64,000 nucleotides of DNA. It comes from an uncultured Lachnospiraceae bacterium. Its GTDB lineage: Bacteria; Bacillota; Clostridia; Lachnospirales; Lachnospiraceae. Positions 35,301 to 42,990 of this stretch are shown here, one piece after another. Made by a program: the position numbers and the translations under genes. Location: assembly GCA_910587105.1 (NCBI GenBank), contig CAJUMB010000007.1:1-64000 (forward strand), given 5' to 3'. Every line of letters starts with the position of its first letter. The stretch's first letter is position 1. The notes beneath the pieces were generated by a model. The model was not told the DNA's origin and ran no database searches. It saw only the letters and a list, made by a program, of their open reading frames with translations.

Positions 35301-35620
35301 TGCAGGAAGAACTCATGGACAGATTCGGGGAACCGCCTCATACGGTAATGAACCTTTTACTGATTGCCTATCTGAAAGCACTGGGCCACAGTGTCTATGT
35401 GACAGAAGTCAAACAGTGGGGAAAAGAAGTGAAAGTCATCATGTTCCATCAGGTGAAGCTCAATGAAGGCATCAATGGCCTCCGGACAAAATATGGAAGA
35501 AAACTTCAGATTTTGAAAGGGGATAAAAAAGGATTTGTCCTGGCAGTTGAAAAGAAACAGGTGAATGAGGTGGAAGAATTTTTGATGGACTTGAGAGATG
35601 TTGTTTATATAGAAGAATAG
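32303..35620 (+). CDS. mfd: Transcription-repair coupling factor
   Basis: Translocase that removes stalled RNA polymerase and recruits UvrA (about 1105 aa). There is an N-terminal UvrB-like region (FSIRGGIVDIFP), an RNA polymerase-interacting CarD-like domain near residue 440 (GDYVVHENHGLAIYRG), and helicase motifs GDVGYGKTEIA, IDEEQRFG, TATPIPRTLHMS and QLRGRIGRS. The C-terminal TRCF domain is present. ATG 32303 is chosen; an in-frame TTG at 32276 overlaps the pth stop and is possible. Confidence 0.95.
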   Translation: METFVNPLKGLAEYEEIRRNLRDNRGILQVTGCLESQKAHWLYSLSHLYNNCLVVAEDDQKAKEFFEDYRFYQPDVLLYPAKDLLFYYADIQGNLLTKQRMRVIRKILEKENVTVITSVGGCMERIRPLQEIEKSCLHFQNDSPMDLEQLGRDLVSLGYERTGQVEISGQFSIRGGIVDIFPLTEENPWRIELWGDEVDSIRSFDVESQRSLENLEKITIYPAAEKYREDGMVTFMDYFPKEETFFVLDEPNRILEKGEALEEEFKNSMRNREEKGYENLHEKLLCSFSQVCTEFNRRSCMSLSAIEPRQTDWNVIGKYHLMVKSINSYNNSFELLIKDLQEWKKQGYRVVLLSGSRTRAQRLAGDLQEKGLNSFFSEDQSRTLSQGEIMVAYGHAHRGFEYPFVRFAVITETDIFGKKQKKRKKKQEYSGQRIQDFSELSIGDYVVHENHGLAIYRGIEKVEVDRVSKDYIKLEYQGGSHLYILATQLDMLQKYAGADAGHVKLNKLGHPEWRKTKNKVRGAVQNIAKDLVELYAARQATDGYVYGPDTVWQKEFEEMFPFEETEGQLQAIEDTKRDMESTKVMDRLICGDVGYGKTEIALRAAFKVIQEGRQVAYLVPTTILAQQHYNTFVQRMKDFPVYVDLLCRFRGTAQQNKTVKALRNGGVDVVIGTHRLLSKDVEFKDLGLLVIDEEQRFGVRHKEKIKQLKKNVDVLTLTATPIPRTLHMSLIGIRDMSVLEEPPMDRIPIQTYVMEYDEETVREAINRELNRGGQVYYVYNRVEDIVDMAGKIGKLVPDAQVDFAHGQMNERELEKIMYRFINGEVDVLVTTTIIETGLDISNVNTMIIHDSDRYGLSQLYQLRGRIGRSNRMAYAFLMYRRNSILKETAEKRLAAIREYTELGSGFKIAMRDLEIRGAGNLLGADQHGHMLTVGYDLYCKMLSEAVQEAKGIHTVESFETTIDLNMNAYIPDSYIPNEFQKLNLYKRIAGISDKEEYEDMQEELMDRFGEPPHTVMNLLLIAYLKALGHSVYVTEVKQWGKEVKVIMFHQVKLNEGINGLRTKYGRKLQILKGDKKGFVLAVEKKQVNEVEEFLMDLRDVVYIEE

Positions 35621-35701
35621 AAGCTATTCCGCAGATGCCGGACAGTTTATGAAGAATAAACGGCAGAATGTGACGAATGTATGATATTTTGAGAAATCCG
35701 C

Positions 35702-35730
35702 TTGCCTCTGGATAAAAAAAAGTATATACT
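35702..35730 (+). promoter_or_regulatory. Promoter for the PrsA-like lipoprotein gene
   Basis: TTGCCT (35702-35707) and TATACT (35725-35730) are spaced by 17 bp, 39 bases before the ATG at 35770. Confidence 0.6.
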
Positions 35731-35769
35731 CAGTAATGGCAGGATAGTATAAATTTATGGGAGGAAGTT

Positions 35770-37056
35770 ATGAAATTGACAGGTAAAAAAATTGCTCTGG
35801 GCTGTCTGGCCGGTGTTCTTGCAGTTACAGGGCTGACTGGCTGTTCCAGCAAAATAGACGGAACCAAAACTGTAGTTACGGTGGATGGGGAGGCTGTGCC
35901 CCTGGGGGTGGTAAGCTTTCTTACCAGGTATCAGCAGGCACAGACGCAGGCAATGTATGAGATGTACTTTGGCGGTGCGGACCCCAAAATGTGGGATAAT
36001 GTGATGGATGAGGACTCAGGAGAAACTTATGGGGAATCAGCCCGCAGTGATGTGCTGGACCAGGTGGAGCTGATGTATCTGCTCAAGGCAAAATCCGGAG
36101 ATTACGATGTTGAGATCACAAAAAAAGAGCAGAAAAAGATTGCAGAGGCGGCTGAAAACTTCATAGCAGCTAATTCAGAAGAAACATTGGCTGATCTGGG
36201 AGTGACTCAGAGCGATATGGAGACTGTACTGGAACTTCAGACATATGAAAAGAAGATGTATGATCCCATTGTAAAAGACGTGGACACAGAGGTGAGTGAT
36301 GAGGAAGCCCAGCAGACATCTGTGACTTATGTGGAGGTAAGCACTGCAGAAGAAGCGGAGGAAGGCGGGGAAGAAGTATCGGAATCTGCCAATGAAGACG
36401 CTGAAAAAGAGGAAGAAAGCAGCCCTGAGGAAAAGGCACAGAAGATTTTGGACGAAGTTTTGGCAACAGCAGACGCGGACATGGATGCTATTGCCAAGGA
36501 TGTGGACGAAAATCTCAGTGCTGTTGAAACGCATTTTACCACAAATCCCCCGGAAAAAGAGGATGATGAGGATGAAAGTTCTGTTTCTGATACGGTTCCC
36601 CAGGCTGTACAGGATGCTGCAGGAAAGCTTTCAGATGGCGAGATTGCCGGAGAGCTGATAGAAGGGGAAGACGCATATTATGTGGTAAGACTGGATAAAG
36701 CTTTTGATGAGGAAGAAACGGAAAATGAAAAAGAGTCCATTGTAGACCAGCGGAAACAAGACTTATATGAAAAGACAACAGAGGAATGGAAAGATGGTGC
36801 GGATATCCAGGTGGATAAGAAAGTCCTGAAGTCATTGAAAGTGACCTCTAATCTGAAATTTACCATGAAAATGGAGGATGCAGAAGAGGCAGGGGATGAG
36901 ACAGAAGAATCGGGAGAAGACGTATCTGGAAATGATATTTCCGAAAATAATGTATCTGAAAACGATATCGCTGAGGACGATGGGAATGTAACTGAAATTT
37001 TGCAAGACGACAATGATGAGGCATCTTCCGAAGAAGTTTCTTCAGAGGAGGAATAA
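35770..37056 (+). CDS. PrsA/SurA-like foldase lipoprotein with acidic tail
   Basis: Secreted lipoprotein (428 aa) with lipobox GLTGC. Residues ~30-170 look like a SurA N-terminal chaperone domain, and residues ~215-320 resemble a degenerate parvulin domain (AQKILDEVLATADADMDAIAKD, then DGEIAGELIEGEDAYYVVRL). A strongly acidic insert interrupts the middle, and the last ~60 residues are a Glu/Asp/Asn/Ser-rich tail with SENDI/SENNV repeats, probably unstructured. Likely helps fold exported proteins outside the membrane. It precedes a 3D-domain protein gene by about 50 bp. Confidence 0.8.
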   Translation: MKLTGKKIALGCLAGVLAVTGLTGCSSKIDGTKTVVTVDGEAVPLGVVSFLTRYQQAQTQAMYEMYFGGADPKMWDNVMDEDSGETYGESARSDVLDQVELMYLLKAKSGDYDVEITKKEQKKIAEAAENFIAANSEETLADLGVTQSDMETVLELQTYEKKMYDPIVKDVDTEVSDEEAQQTSVTYVEVSTAEEAEEGGEEVSESANEDAEKEEESSPEEKAQKILDEVLATADADMDAIAKDVDENLSAVETHFTTNPPEKEDDEDESSVSDTVPQAVQDAAGKLSDGEIAGELIEGEDAYYVVRLDKAFDEEETENEKESIVDQRKQDLYEKTTEEWKDGADIQVDKKVLKSLKVTSNLKFTMKMEDAEEAGDETEESGEDVSGNDISENNVSENDIAEDDGNVTEILQDDNDEASSEEVSSEEE

Positions 37057-37107
37057 ATCTGGGGCGTGTTGGAAACAGAAACATGCTTGGCAGCGGAAAG
37101 GAGAAGT

Positions 37108-38250
37108 ATGAGACGATTCATAGCAATTATGTTGTCCGTTTCTCTGACGACAGGGATATCTGTAAATGTTACGGCCTCCACACTGGATTACAAGGCTGCT
37201 GTCAATAAGATAGAAGCAAAAGGTACGCCGGCTGTGATACAGTATTTTGAGGATGGAAAAGGGAACAAAGGAAAGATGGTAGTATCAGCTGGAAAGGTGT
37301 ATAGTTCCCATGCATCTTTAAAAATACGGGAGCATCCAAATGCAGATGCAAAGATTATGCAGAAGCTTTCCTTTGGTGAGCCGGCAGACAGAGTGGGGCT
37401 GTGTGACAATGGCTGGAGTAAGCTGGTACTTACGGTAAAGGGCAAAAAAGTTTATGGATACGCAGAGTCATATTATCTGTCCAGCAAGCAGCTGATTACC
37501 AAAATGAACGAAAAGCTGGTTGTTGTACAAGATGCCCAGGTTCTGAACTTTCCCGGCACCAGGGATGGACTGAGTGTGGGAGAGGTGGCCGTGGACGATG
37601 TGGTCACCTGCACAGGAATGTGCAGTGATAACTGGAGCCAGATTACTTACAATGACGATTCAGGAAAGAAAATCACAGGTTTTCTTCAGAATGATGTGAT
37701 GACTGAGCTGAAAGAAGAAAAGTCCAAGCCAAAGGAGAAAAAGAAATCAGATGACTTGGAAGACCGGGAAGAAGATGAGCTGGAAGAAGTTATGATTGAG
37801 GGTGAAGCGCTGATAGAACCTTCCTCAGATTCTGCCTCTGAGAGTATCTGGGCAAAAGCGGCCACTGAGAATCTTCAGGATGCCACAGCGGCTGCAAATG
37901 CAATCATTGTCAATGAGGGCGAAGCGGTCAGTGTATCTTCCACGGCAAAATTGAAACCTCTGGGAGAGTTCCGGATTACCCATTACTGTGCCTGCAGTAT
38001 CTGCTGCGGTCCGTATTCCGGTATGAATTCCACTGCCAGCGGCGTACCTCCGGTGACAAACAGGACGATAGCTGTAGAGCCGAAACAGATTCCTTATGGT
38101 ACAGAGATCGTAATCAATGGACAGGTATATGTGGCAGAGGACTGCGGCGGCGCCATTAAAAAGAACTGTATTGATATCTATGTGGCCAGCCACGAAGAAG
38201 CATCTTCCAAAGGCATGTATTATACAGATGTGTATCTGTTGACAGAATAG
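37108..38250 (+). CDS. Secreted 3D-domain protein with SH3-like repeats
   Basis: About 380 residues. It has an N-terminal signal peptide (RRFIAIMLSVSLTTGISVNVTAS) and two bacterial SH3-like segments at residues ~65-140 and ~145-205. An acidic linker follows, then a C-terminal 3D domain at ~285-378 (EFRITHYCACSICCGPYSG, then VAEDCGGAIKKNCIDIYV) holding the catalytic Asp set of MltA/RpfB-like lytic transglycosylase folds. A peptidoglycan-remodelling role is likely. ATG 37108 follows AAAGGAGAAG. Confidence 0.87.
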   Translation: MRRFIAIMLSVSLTTGISVNVTASTLDYKAAVNKIEAKGTPAVIQYFEDGKGNKGKMVVSAGKVYSSHASLKIREHPNADAKIMQKLSFGEPADRVGLCDNGWSKLVLTVKGKKVYGYAESYYLSSKQLITKMNEKLVVVQDAQVLNFPGTRDGLSVGEVAVDDVVTCTGMCSDNWSQITYNDDSGKKITGFLQNDVMTELKEEKSKPKEKKKSDDLEDREEDELEEVMIEGEALIEPSSDSASESIWAKAATENLQDATAAANAIIVNEGEAVSVSSTAKLKPLGEFRITHYCACSICCGPYSGMNSTASGVPPVTNRTIAVEPKQIPYGTEIVINGQVYVAEDCGGAIKKNCIDIYVASHEEASSKGMYYTDVYLLTE

Positions 38251-38263
38251 GAGAAGCAGAGAG

Positions 38264-38323
38264 TGCCGCCAGAGCAGCAGGCGAATGATGTGTAAAATGT
38301 CCTGCTCGGGCGGCGTCTTTTTG
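38264..38323 (+). terminator. Rho-independent terminator after the 3D-domain gene
   Basis: GCCGCC-A-GAGCAG pairs with CTGCTCGGGCGGC across a loop of about 25 bases, followed by TCTTTTTG at 38316-38323. Confidence 0.75.
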
Positions 38324-38369
38324 TAAAATACGTATTCACTGTTTGATCCAGGTCAGATGAGGGGTGTGT

Positions 38370-39353
38370 ATGAAAAAAATAGGAATGTTGTTTTTCATGG
38401 CGTGTTTGATGAGTGCAGGCAGGGTGGGTGCGGCTGTGCCGGAACATCATGAAGCTTTGAAAGCAAAACCAGCTGAGGTTCCCCGAAGTATACTTGCAGA
38501 AGCTGGTGTGGGAACAGAAGAAGCCGGCTTAAAGATTTTCAATGGGACCAAAAACGGATTCCATCAGGAAAATGGTCAGATCCGGTATTACGAGGATGGG
38601 AAAGTACATACAGGCTTTTTGAAATCAAATGGCAAAAAGTATTATTTTGACGCAGATGGCAATATGGTGACAGGAGAGAAAAAGATTAAAAACCAGTCCT
38701 ATTGTTTTGGGACAGACGGCGTGATGCAGACTGGATTTGTGACACGGGAGATAAAAGGGTCCAGAGTGAATGTTTTTTATGATGAAAACGGACGATTAAA
38801 AACAGGATCATTTCAGGTGGACACAGTGCAGTATAAAGCGAAAAAGGCTACCGGTGAGATTTATTTTGTGAAAAATCTGTCCGAACCTGTCTGCCAAAGG
38901 CCGGAACTGCCCACGGGCTGTGAAATTACCTCCTGGACCATGATGGCCAATTATGCTGGCATTACAATCAGTAAGACGGAGGCTGCGGACGAGATGCCTA
39001 CAAGCTCAGACCCGAATCAGGGATTTGTGGGAAGTCCCTATTCGTCTGAGGGTGGAAGTCTGGTGGTATTTCCAGGCGGGCTGGAAAATATGACCCAGGA
39101 ATATTTGGGAAGTTATGTAAATATGACAGGGTGCAGCTATGAACAGCTGGAAGATAAGTTAAGGGACAAACGGCTGGTGGTGGTATGGGTGACCAGATTG
39201 GATGGCTTTGGGTCCCATACCATAGCGTTGACCGGATACGACAGGGAGTCTCTTTATTATAATGACCCGTGGACTGGGGAAGATGAAAAGATTGACCGGG
39301 AGTATTTTGAGACCATATGGGCAGAAAATGAGCATATGGCAATGTCCTATTGA
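38370..39353 (+). CDS. Secreted C39-like cysteine peptidase with cell-wall-binding repeats
   Basis: About 327 residues with a signal peptide ending near GRVGAA. Residues ~65-165 contain choline-binding-like repeats of aromatic/Gly pattern (YYFDADGNMVTG, FGTDGVMQTGF, FYDENGRLKTGSF). Residues ~175-325 form a Peptidase_C39_2-type domain with the cysteine in LPTGCEITSW, the histidine in GSHTIALTGYD and YYNDPWTG. It is probably a surface-attached papain-fold hydrolase. ATG 38370 follows GAGGGGTGTG; the upstream GTG is less likely. Confidence 0.85.
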   Translation: MKKIGMLFFMACLMSAGRVGAAVPEHHEALKAKPAEVPRSILAEAGVGTEEAGLKIFNGTKNGFHQENGQIRYYEDGKVHTGFLKSNGKKYYFDADGNMVTGEKKIKNQSYCFGTDGVMQTGFVTREIKGSRVNVFYDENGRLKTGSFQVDTVQYKAKKATGEIYFVKNLSEPVCQRPELPTGCEITSWTMMANYAGITISKTEAADEMPTSSDPNQGFVGSPYSSEGGSLVVFPGGLENMTQEYLGSYVNMTGCSYEQLEDKLRDKRLVVVWVTRLDGFGSHTIALTGYDRESLYYNDPWTGEDEKIDREYFETIWAENEHMAMSY

Positions 39354-39401
39354 TTATTGATAAAAACACGCTGTAATATAAAACAAGGAATAATTGGTAA
39401 A

Positions 39402-40739
39402 ATGAGTGATAAAAGAGAAAATACATTTTTGGAAGGGTCGGTGTTCCAATCTCTGATTCGGTTTGCAGTACCGGTATTGGGGGCACTGATCCTTCAAGCC
39501 GCTTATGGGGCTGTGGATTTGCTGGTGGTGGGACGTTTTGGAGATGCGTCCAGTATTTCCGCCGTTGGCACAGGAAGTGCATTTATGCAGATGGTGACGT
39601 TTGTCATTGTCAGTCTGGCTATGGGATCTACGGTAATGATTGGCCAGCATATAGGAGAAAAGAAACCAAGGGCAGCCGGCGACGCCGTGGGGACAACTAT
39701 CGTATTGTTTGCAGTTTTAGGTATTGTGCTGACGGTTCTGCTGGAAGTGTTTGCAGGAAATATCGTGGGTATTCTGCAGGTTCCGGAAGAATCTGTGGCA
39801 AAAACCATTCTATATATCCGGATTTGTTCCGGCGGTATTCTGGTTATTATTGCCTACAATGTGATCAGCGGTGTACTCAGAGGTGTGGGCAATGCCAATC
39901 TTCCCTTCATTTTTGTAGGGATTGCCTGTGTGGTGAATATTGCAGGGGATCTTCTGCTGGTGGGAGCATTGCATATGGATGTGGCGGGGGCGGCAATTGC
40001 CACAGTGGGGGCACAGTTTGTCTCTGTGATTTGTTCCATGTTTGTGCTTCAGAAACAAAGCCTTCCGGTATCGTTTACCAGGAAACAGTGCAGGATCTAC
40101 GGCGGGGAGCTTAAGAAAATTTTGAATGTGGGCATTCCCATTGCCCTGCAGGAGGCCATGGTGCAGATTTCCTTTCTGGTGATCAATTCCATTATCAATC
40201 ATATGGGGCTGATGCCGTCAGCCGGATATGGAGTGGCCCAGAAGATTGTAAGCTTTGTGATGCTGGTGCCTTCTTCTGTAATGCAGAGTGTCTCAGCCTT
40301 TGTGGCCCAGAATATGGGAGCGGGCAAAAAAGAGCGGGCGAAGCAGGGTCTGTTTACAGCTATGATAACTGGGGGCGCAGTGGGGGTGGTCATATTCTGC
40401 GGAGGATTTTTCGGCGGCGCCCAGCTGTCTTCTCTGTTTACCAGTGACCCTGAAGTCATTGTGCAGAGCGCAGATTATCTGAGGGGCTTTTCAGCTGACT
40501 GTATCTTGACTTGTGCGCTGTTTTCCAGTATCGGTTATTTCAATGGGTGTGGGAACAGTATTCCGGTGATGGTTCAGGGAATCACTTCGGCCTTTTGCAT
40601 TCGTATCCCCGTCTCCATACTTATGTCACGCCTGCCCAATGCTTCACTTCTTCTGATCGGCATGGCCACGCCCATTACCACTGTATATGGAATCATCTTT
40701 TTCATAATTTGTTTTGCAAGGCTCCGGAAGAAAACTTGA
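39402..40739 (+). CDS. MATE-family efflux transporter
   Basis: Twelve-helix drug/sodium antiporter (about 445 aa). Family blocks are FAVPVLGALILQAAYGAVDLLVVGRFGD, GSTVMIGQHIGEKK and VAQNMGAGKKERAKQG. ATG 39402 is chosen over the ORF-opening ATG at 39357 because family proteins begin close to the first membrane helix and AAGGA lies upstream. Its 3' end overlaps the ridA promoter. Confidence 0.9.
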   Translation: MSDKRENTFLEGSVFQSLIRFAVPVLGALILQAAYGAVDLLVVGRFGDASSISAVGTGSAFMQMVTFVIVSLAMGSTVMIGQHIGEKKPRAAGDAVGTTIVLFAVLGIVLTVLLEVFAGNIVGILQVPEESVAKTILYIRICSGGILVIIAYNVISGVLRGVGNANLPFIFVGIACVVNIAGDLLLVGALHMDVAGAAIATVGAQFVSVICSMFVLQKQSLPVSFTRKQCRIYGGELKKILNVGIPIALQEAMVQISFLVINSIINHMGLMPSAGYGVAQKIVSFVMLVPSSVMQSVSAFVAQNMGAGKKERAKQGLFTAMITGGAVGVVIFCGGFFGGAQLSSLFTSDPEVIVQSADYLRGFSADCILTCALFSSIGYFNGCGNSIPVMVQGITSAFCIRIPVSILMSRLPNASLLLIGMATPITTVYGIIFFIICFARLRKKT

Positions 40740-40764
40740 CATATCTTTGAAGTTGTGATAAATT
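40736..40764 (+). promoter_or_regulatory. Promoter for ridA
   Basis: Perfect TTGACA (40736-40741) overlapping the MATE stop codon, 17 bp spacer, TAAATT at 40759-40764; 39 bases before the ridA start. Confidence 0.6.
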
Positions 40765-40802
40765 ATTATTACAATAAAAATGTTTTTATCGGAGGTAACC
40801 AT

Positions 40803-41189
40803 ATGAAGACAGTGTTGAGTACAGAAAAAGCACCCCAGGCAATCGGCCCTTATTCACAGGGGATTGATACAGGAAAGTTAATGTTTCTCTCAGGGCAGAT
40901 CCCTATTTGTCCGGCGGAGGGGAAAATCATTGCCACAGATATTGAAGGCCAGACAAAACAGTCACTGGAGAATGTAAAGATGGTTCTGGCATCTGCAGGA
41001 TGTACCATGGATCATGTAGTGAAGACTACAGTTTTCTTAAAAGATATGGGGGACTTTACAAAGATGAATGAAGTATATAAAGGATATTTCAGCGAGGGCA
41101 GCTATCCGGCGAGGTCAGCAGTCCAGGTGGCGGCTCTTCCCCAGGGGGCGCTGGTAGAGATTGAAGTTGTGGCTTTGAAAGGTGAATAA
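40803..41189 (+). CDS. ridA: RidA-family enamine/imine deaminase
   Basis: Cytoplasmic reactive-intermediate deaminase (128 aa). It removes 2-aminoacrylate-type enamines made by PLP enzymes. Motifs are APQAIGPYSQGI, MFLSGQIPI, and the C-terminal block ARSAVQVAALPQGALVEIE with the substrate-binding Arg and Glu. Start 40803 follows GGAGGT. Monocistronic with promoter and terminator. Confidence 0.95.
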   Translation: MKTVLSTEKAPQAIGPYSQGIDTGKLMFLSGQIPICPAEGKIIATDIEGQTKQSLENVKMVLASAGCTMDHVVKTTVFLKDMGDFTKMNEVYKGYFSEGSYPARSAVQVAALPQGALVEIEVVALKGE

Positions 41190-41196
41190 GATGTGG

Positions 41197-41243
41197 GAAA
41201 AAGGGTGTTCCGTGCTGCAGGGGACGCCTTTTTCTTTTGAAAA
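41197..41243 (+). terminator. Rho-independent terminator after ridA
   Basis: AAAAAGG..TGTTCC pairs with GGGACGCCTTTTT around TGCTGCA with one bulge, followed by CTTTT. Confidence 0.65.
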
Positions 41244-41423
41244 GTAATCACATGGAGACACACTCTAAAAATCGCCAGCTTATATTTAAGAAACATATTG
41301 ATGAATTTTATAGTACATGATATATTTTTAGGGTGGAGATTATGTGTATTTGTTATTTTTATTTAAAATTAGTAAAGTTGTAAGGAAAATTGGTTACCAC
41401 AATTAAAAATATGCTTAGACGAT

Positions 41424-41454
41424 TCATAAATGGGGTGAAATTTCACATTTATGA
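41424..41454. promoter_or_regulatory. 31-bp inverted repeat, operator or hairpin
   Basis: TCATAAAT (41424-41431) and ATTTATGA (41447-41454) flank the perfect 12-bp palindrome GTGAAATTTCAC (41435-41446), offset by three G. It overlaps the start of the small ORF at 41451 and lies 236 bp ahead of the molybdenum hydroxylase operon. It could bind a dimeric regulator or form a hairpin in the RNA. The remaining bases from 41244 to 41689 are AT-rich and hold only the small ORF. Confidence 0.5.
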
Positions 41455-41639
41455 GATATTGTATGTTTTATGATGTAGGGGCAAAAGGATGGAAGTTTCG
41501 CAGAAAAAGAATAGAAGATACGAAAAAGCTATTTGAAAAAGCGGAATCTGATTATATACAGAATCAGCTGAATAATTTAAGAGATAGTATGCGCTCTAAG
41601 CATTCAGAGGAGATGGATGGAGGCAGCAGTCCAAAATGA
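41451..41639 (+). CDS. Hypothetical small basic protein
   Basis: A 62-residue ORF rich in charged residues, probably helical at residues 18-55, with no signal or membrane segment and no family I recognise. The ribosome site is weak and the start lies inside an inverted repeat, so it may not be translated. It is 50 bp ahead of the hydroxylase operon on the same strand. Confidence 0.35.
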   Translation: MRYCMFYDVGAKGWKFRRKRIEDTKKLFEKAESDYIQNQLNNLRDSMRSKHSEEMDGGSSPK

Positions 41640-41689
41640 ATCATCAAAGTAAAGAGATACTGGAAGTGGTAATTTAAGGAGTAGATACC

Positions 41690-42508
41690 ATGTTAAAGAT
41701 AAAAGAATATGTCAGGGCAGAGAGTCTCAGCCAGGCATATGAGCTGAATCAGAAACGAAGCAGCCGCATTCTGGGCGGTATGCTCTGGATGAAAATGAGC
41801 AATGCCAGAATTGGCACAGCCATTGACCTGTCTGGTCTGGGGCTGGATCAAATTGAAGATACAGAGGAGGAAATCCGGATTGGGTGCATGGTAACTCTGC
41901 GCCAGCTGGAGACCAGTGAGCTTCTGGAGCGTGTCAGCCACGGCACTGTCCGGGAGAGTGTAAAAAATATTGTGGGCGTGCAGTTTCGGAATCTGGCCAC
42001 TATAGGCGGAAGTCTGTTCGGGCGGTTTGGATTTTCAGATGTATTGACCTGCTTCCTGGCCCTGGATACCTATGTGGAGCTGTATCAGGCAGGCGTCATG
42101 TCTCTGGAAGAATTTGCAGCCAGAGGGCGGGGTGACAGGGACATTCTGGTAAAGGTGATTGTGAAAAAAACGCCTGGCAGGCAGGTGTATCTGTCTCATC
42201 GGAACACCAAGACCGATTTCCCGGTGCTGGCCATAGCAGTTTCCAGCGACAGCAGGGGAGCCCGTGTGGCAGCGGGGGCCAGGCCGGGACGGGCAATATG
42301 TGCTGCTATCCCGGATGAGTGGAAAAAGCGGCTGGACCATAATGCCTGTACTTCGGAGGAAATAGAGAAGCTGGCAGCAGAGCTGGCTAAGAAGATTCCC
42401 ATGGGAAGCAACATGCGTGCCAGCGCCAGGTACCGCAGTCATCTGGCAGGTGTGTTGATAAAGAGAGGGCTGGTGAGGCTTCAGGAGGTTCAGGAGGAAA
42501 AAGGATGA
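41690..42508 (+). CDS. Molybdenum hydroxylase FAD-binding subunit
   Basis: CoxM/XdhB-type FAD subunit (272 aa). The two FAD-binding loops are recognisable but divergent: ILGGMLWMKM in place of the usual AGGTDLL, and TIGGSLFGRFGFSDV in place of TIGGNIA. It passes electrons from the iron-sulphur subunit to an acceptor. Starts after AAGGAG and overlaps the iron-sulphur gene by 4 bp. Confidence 0.82.
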   Translation: MLKIKEYVRAESLSQAYELNQKRSSRILGGMLWMKMSNARIGTAIDLSGLGLDQIEDTEEEIRIGCMVTLRQLETSELLERVSHGTVRESVKNIVGVQFRNLATIGGSLFGRFGFSDVLTCFLALDTYVELYQAGVMSLEEFAARGRGDRDILVKVIVKKTPGRQVYLSHRNTKTDFPVLAIAVSSDSRGARVAAGARPGRAICAAIPDEWKKRLDHNACTSEEIEKLAAELAKKIPMGSNMRASARYRSHLAGVLIKRGLVRLQEVQEEKG

Positions 42509-42990
42509 TAAAGATACCCATTAGTCTGACTTTAAATGGAAAGAAAATCACAGAGGAGATTGCGCCGGACCTGCTTCTGATTGATTTTGTGAGAGACCAT
42601 AGATGTTATAGTGTGAAGCGGGGATGTGAGACGTCAAACTGCGGCCTCTGCACCGTATTCTTAGACGAAAAGCCGGTGCTTTCCTGTTCGGTTTTAGCTG
42701 CCAGGGCGGACGGCCATACAGTGGATACACTGGAGGGGCTTCAGGAGGAGGCCCGGGAGCTGGGGGAATTTATTGCAGGCCAGGGGGCAGAGCAGTGCGG
42801 CTTCTGCAATCCTGGAATGATTATGAATGCCATTGCTCTTTTCAGGGAGAATCCAAATCCCACTGACGAAGAAGTAAAAGAGTATCTTGCTGGGAATTTA
42901 TGCCGCTGTTCCGGATATGAGGGGCAGCTTCGGGCAATCCGGGCATTTTTGGAATGCAAAAAGAAGGGAGGTGCAGGATGCGGGCAGTAG
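42505..42990 (+). CDS. Molybdenum hydroxylase 2Fe-2S subunit
   Basis: A 161-residue electron-transfer subunit. The plant-type [2Fe-2S] cluster ligands are in GCETSNCGLCTVFL plus LSC, and the second cluster in QCGFCNPGMIM plus NLCRCSGY. Overlaps the FAD gene by 4 bp and the catalytic subunit by 13 bp. Confidence 0.92.
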   Translation: MIKIPISLTLNGKKITEEIAPDLLLIDFVRDHRCYSVKRGCETSNCGLCTVFLDEKPVLSCSVLAARADGHTVDTLEGLQEEARELGEFIAGQGAEQCGFCNPGMIMNAIALFRENPNPTDEEVKEYLAGNLCRCSGYEGQLRAIRAFLECKKKGGAGCGQ

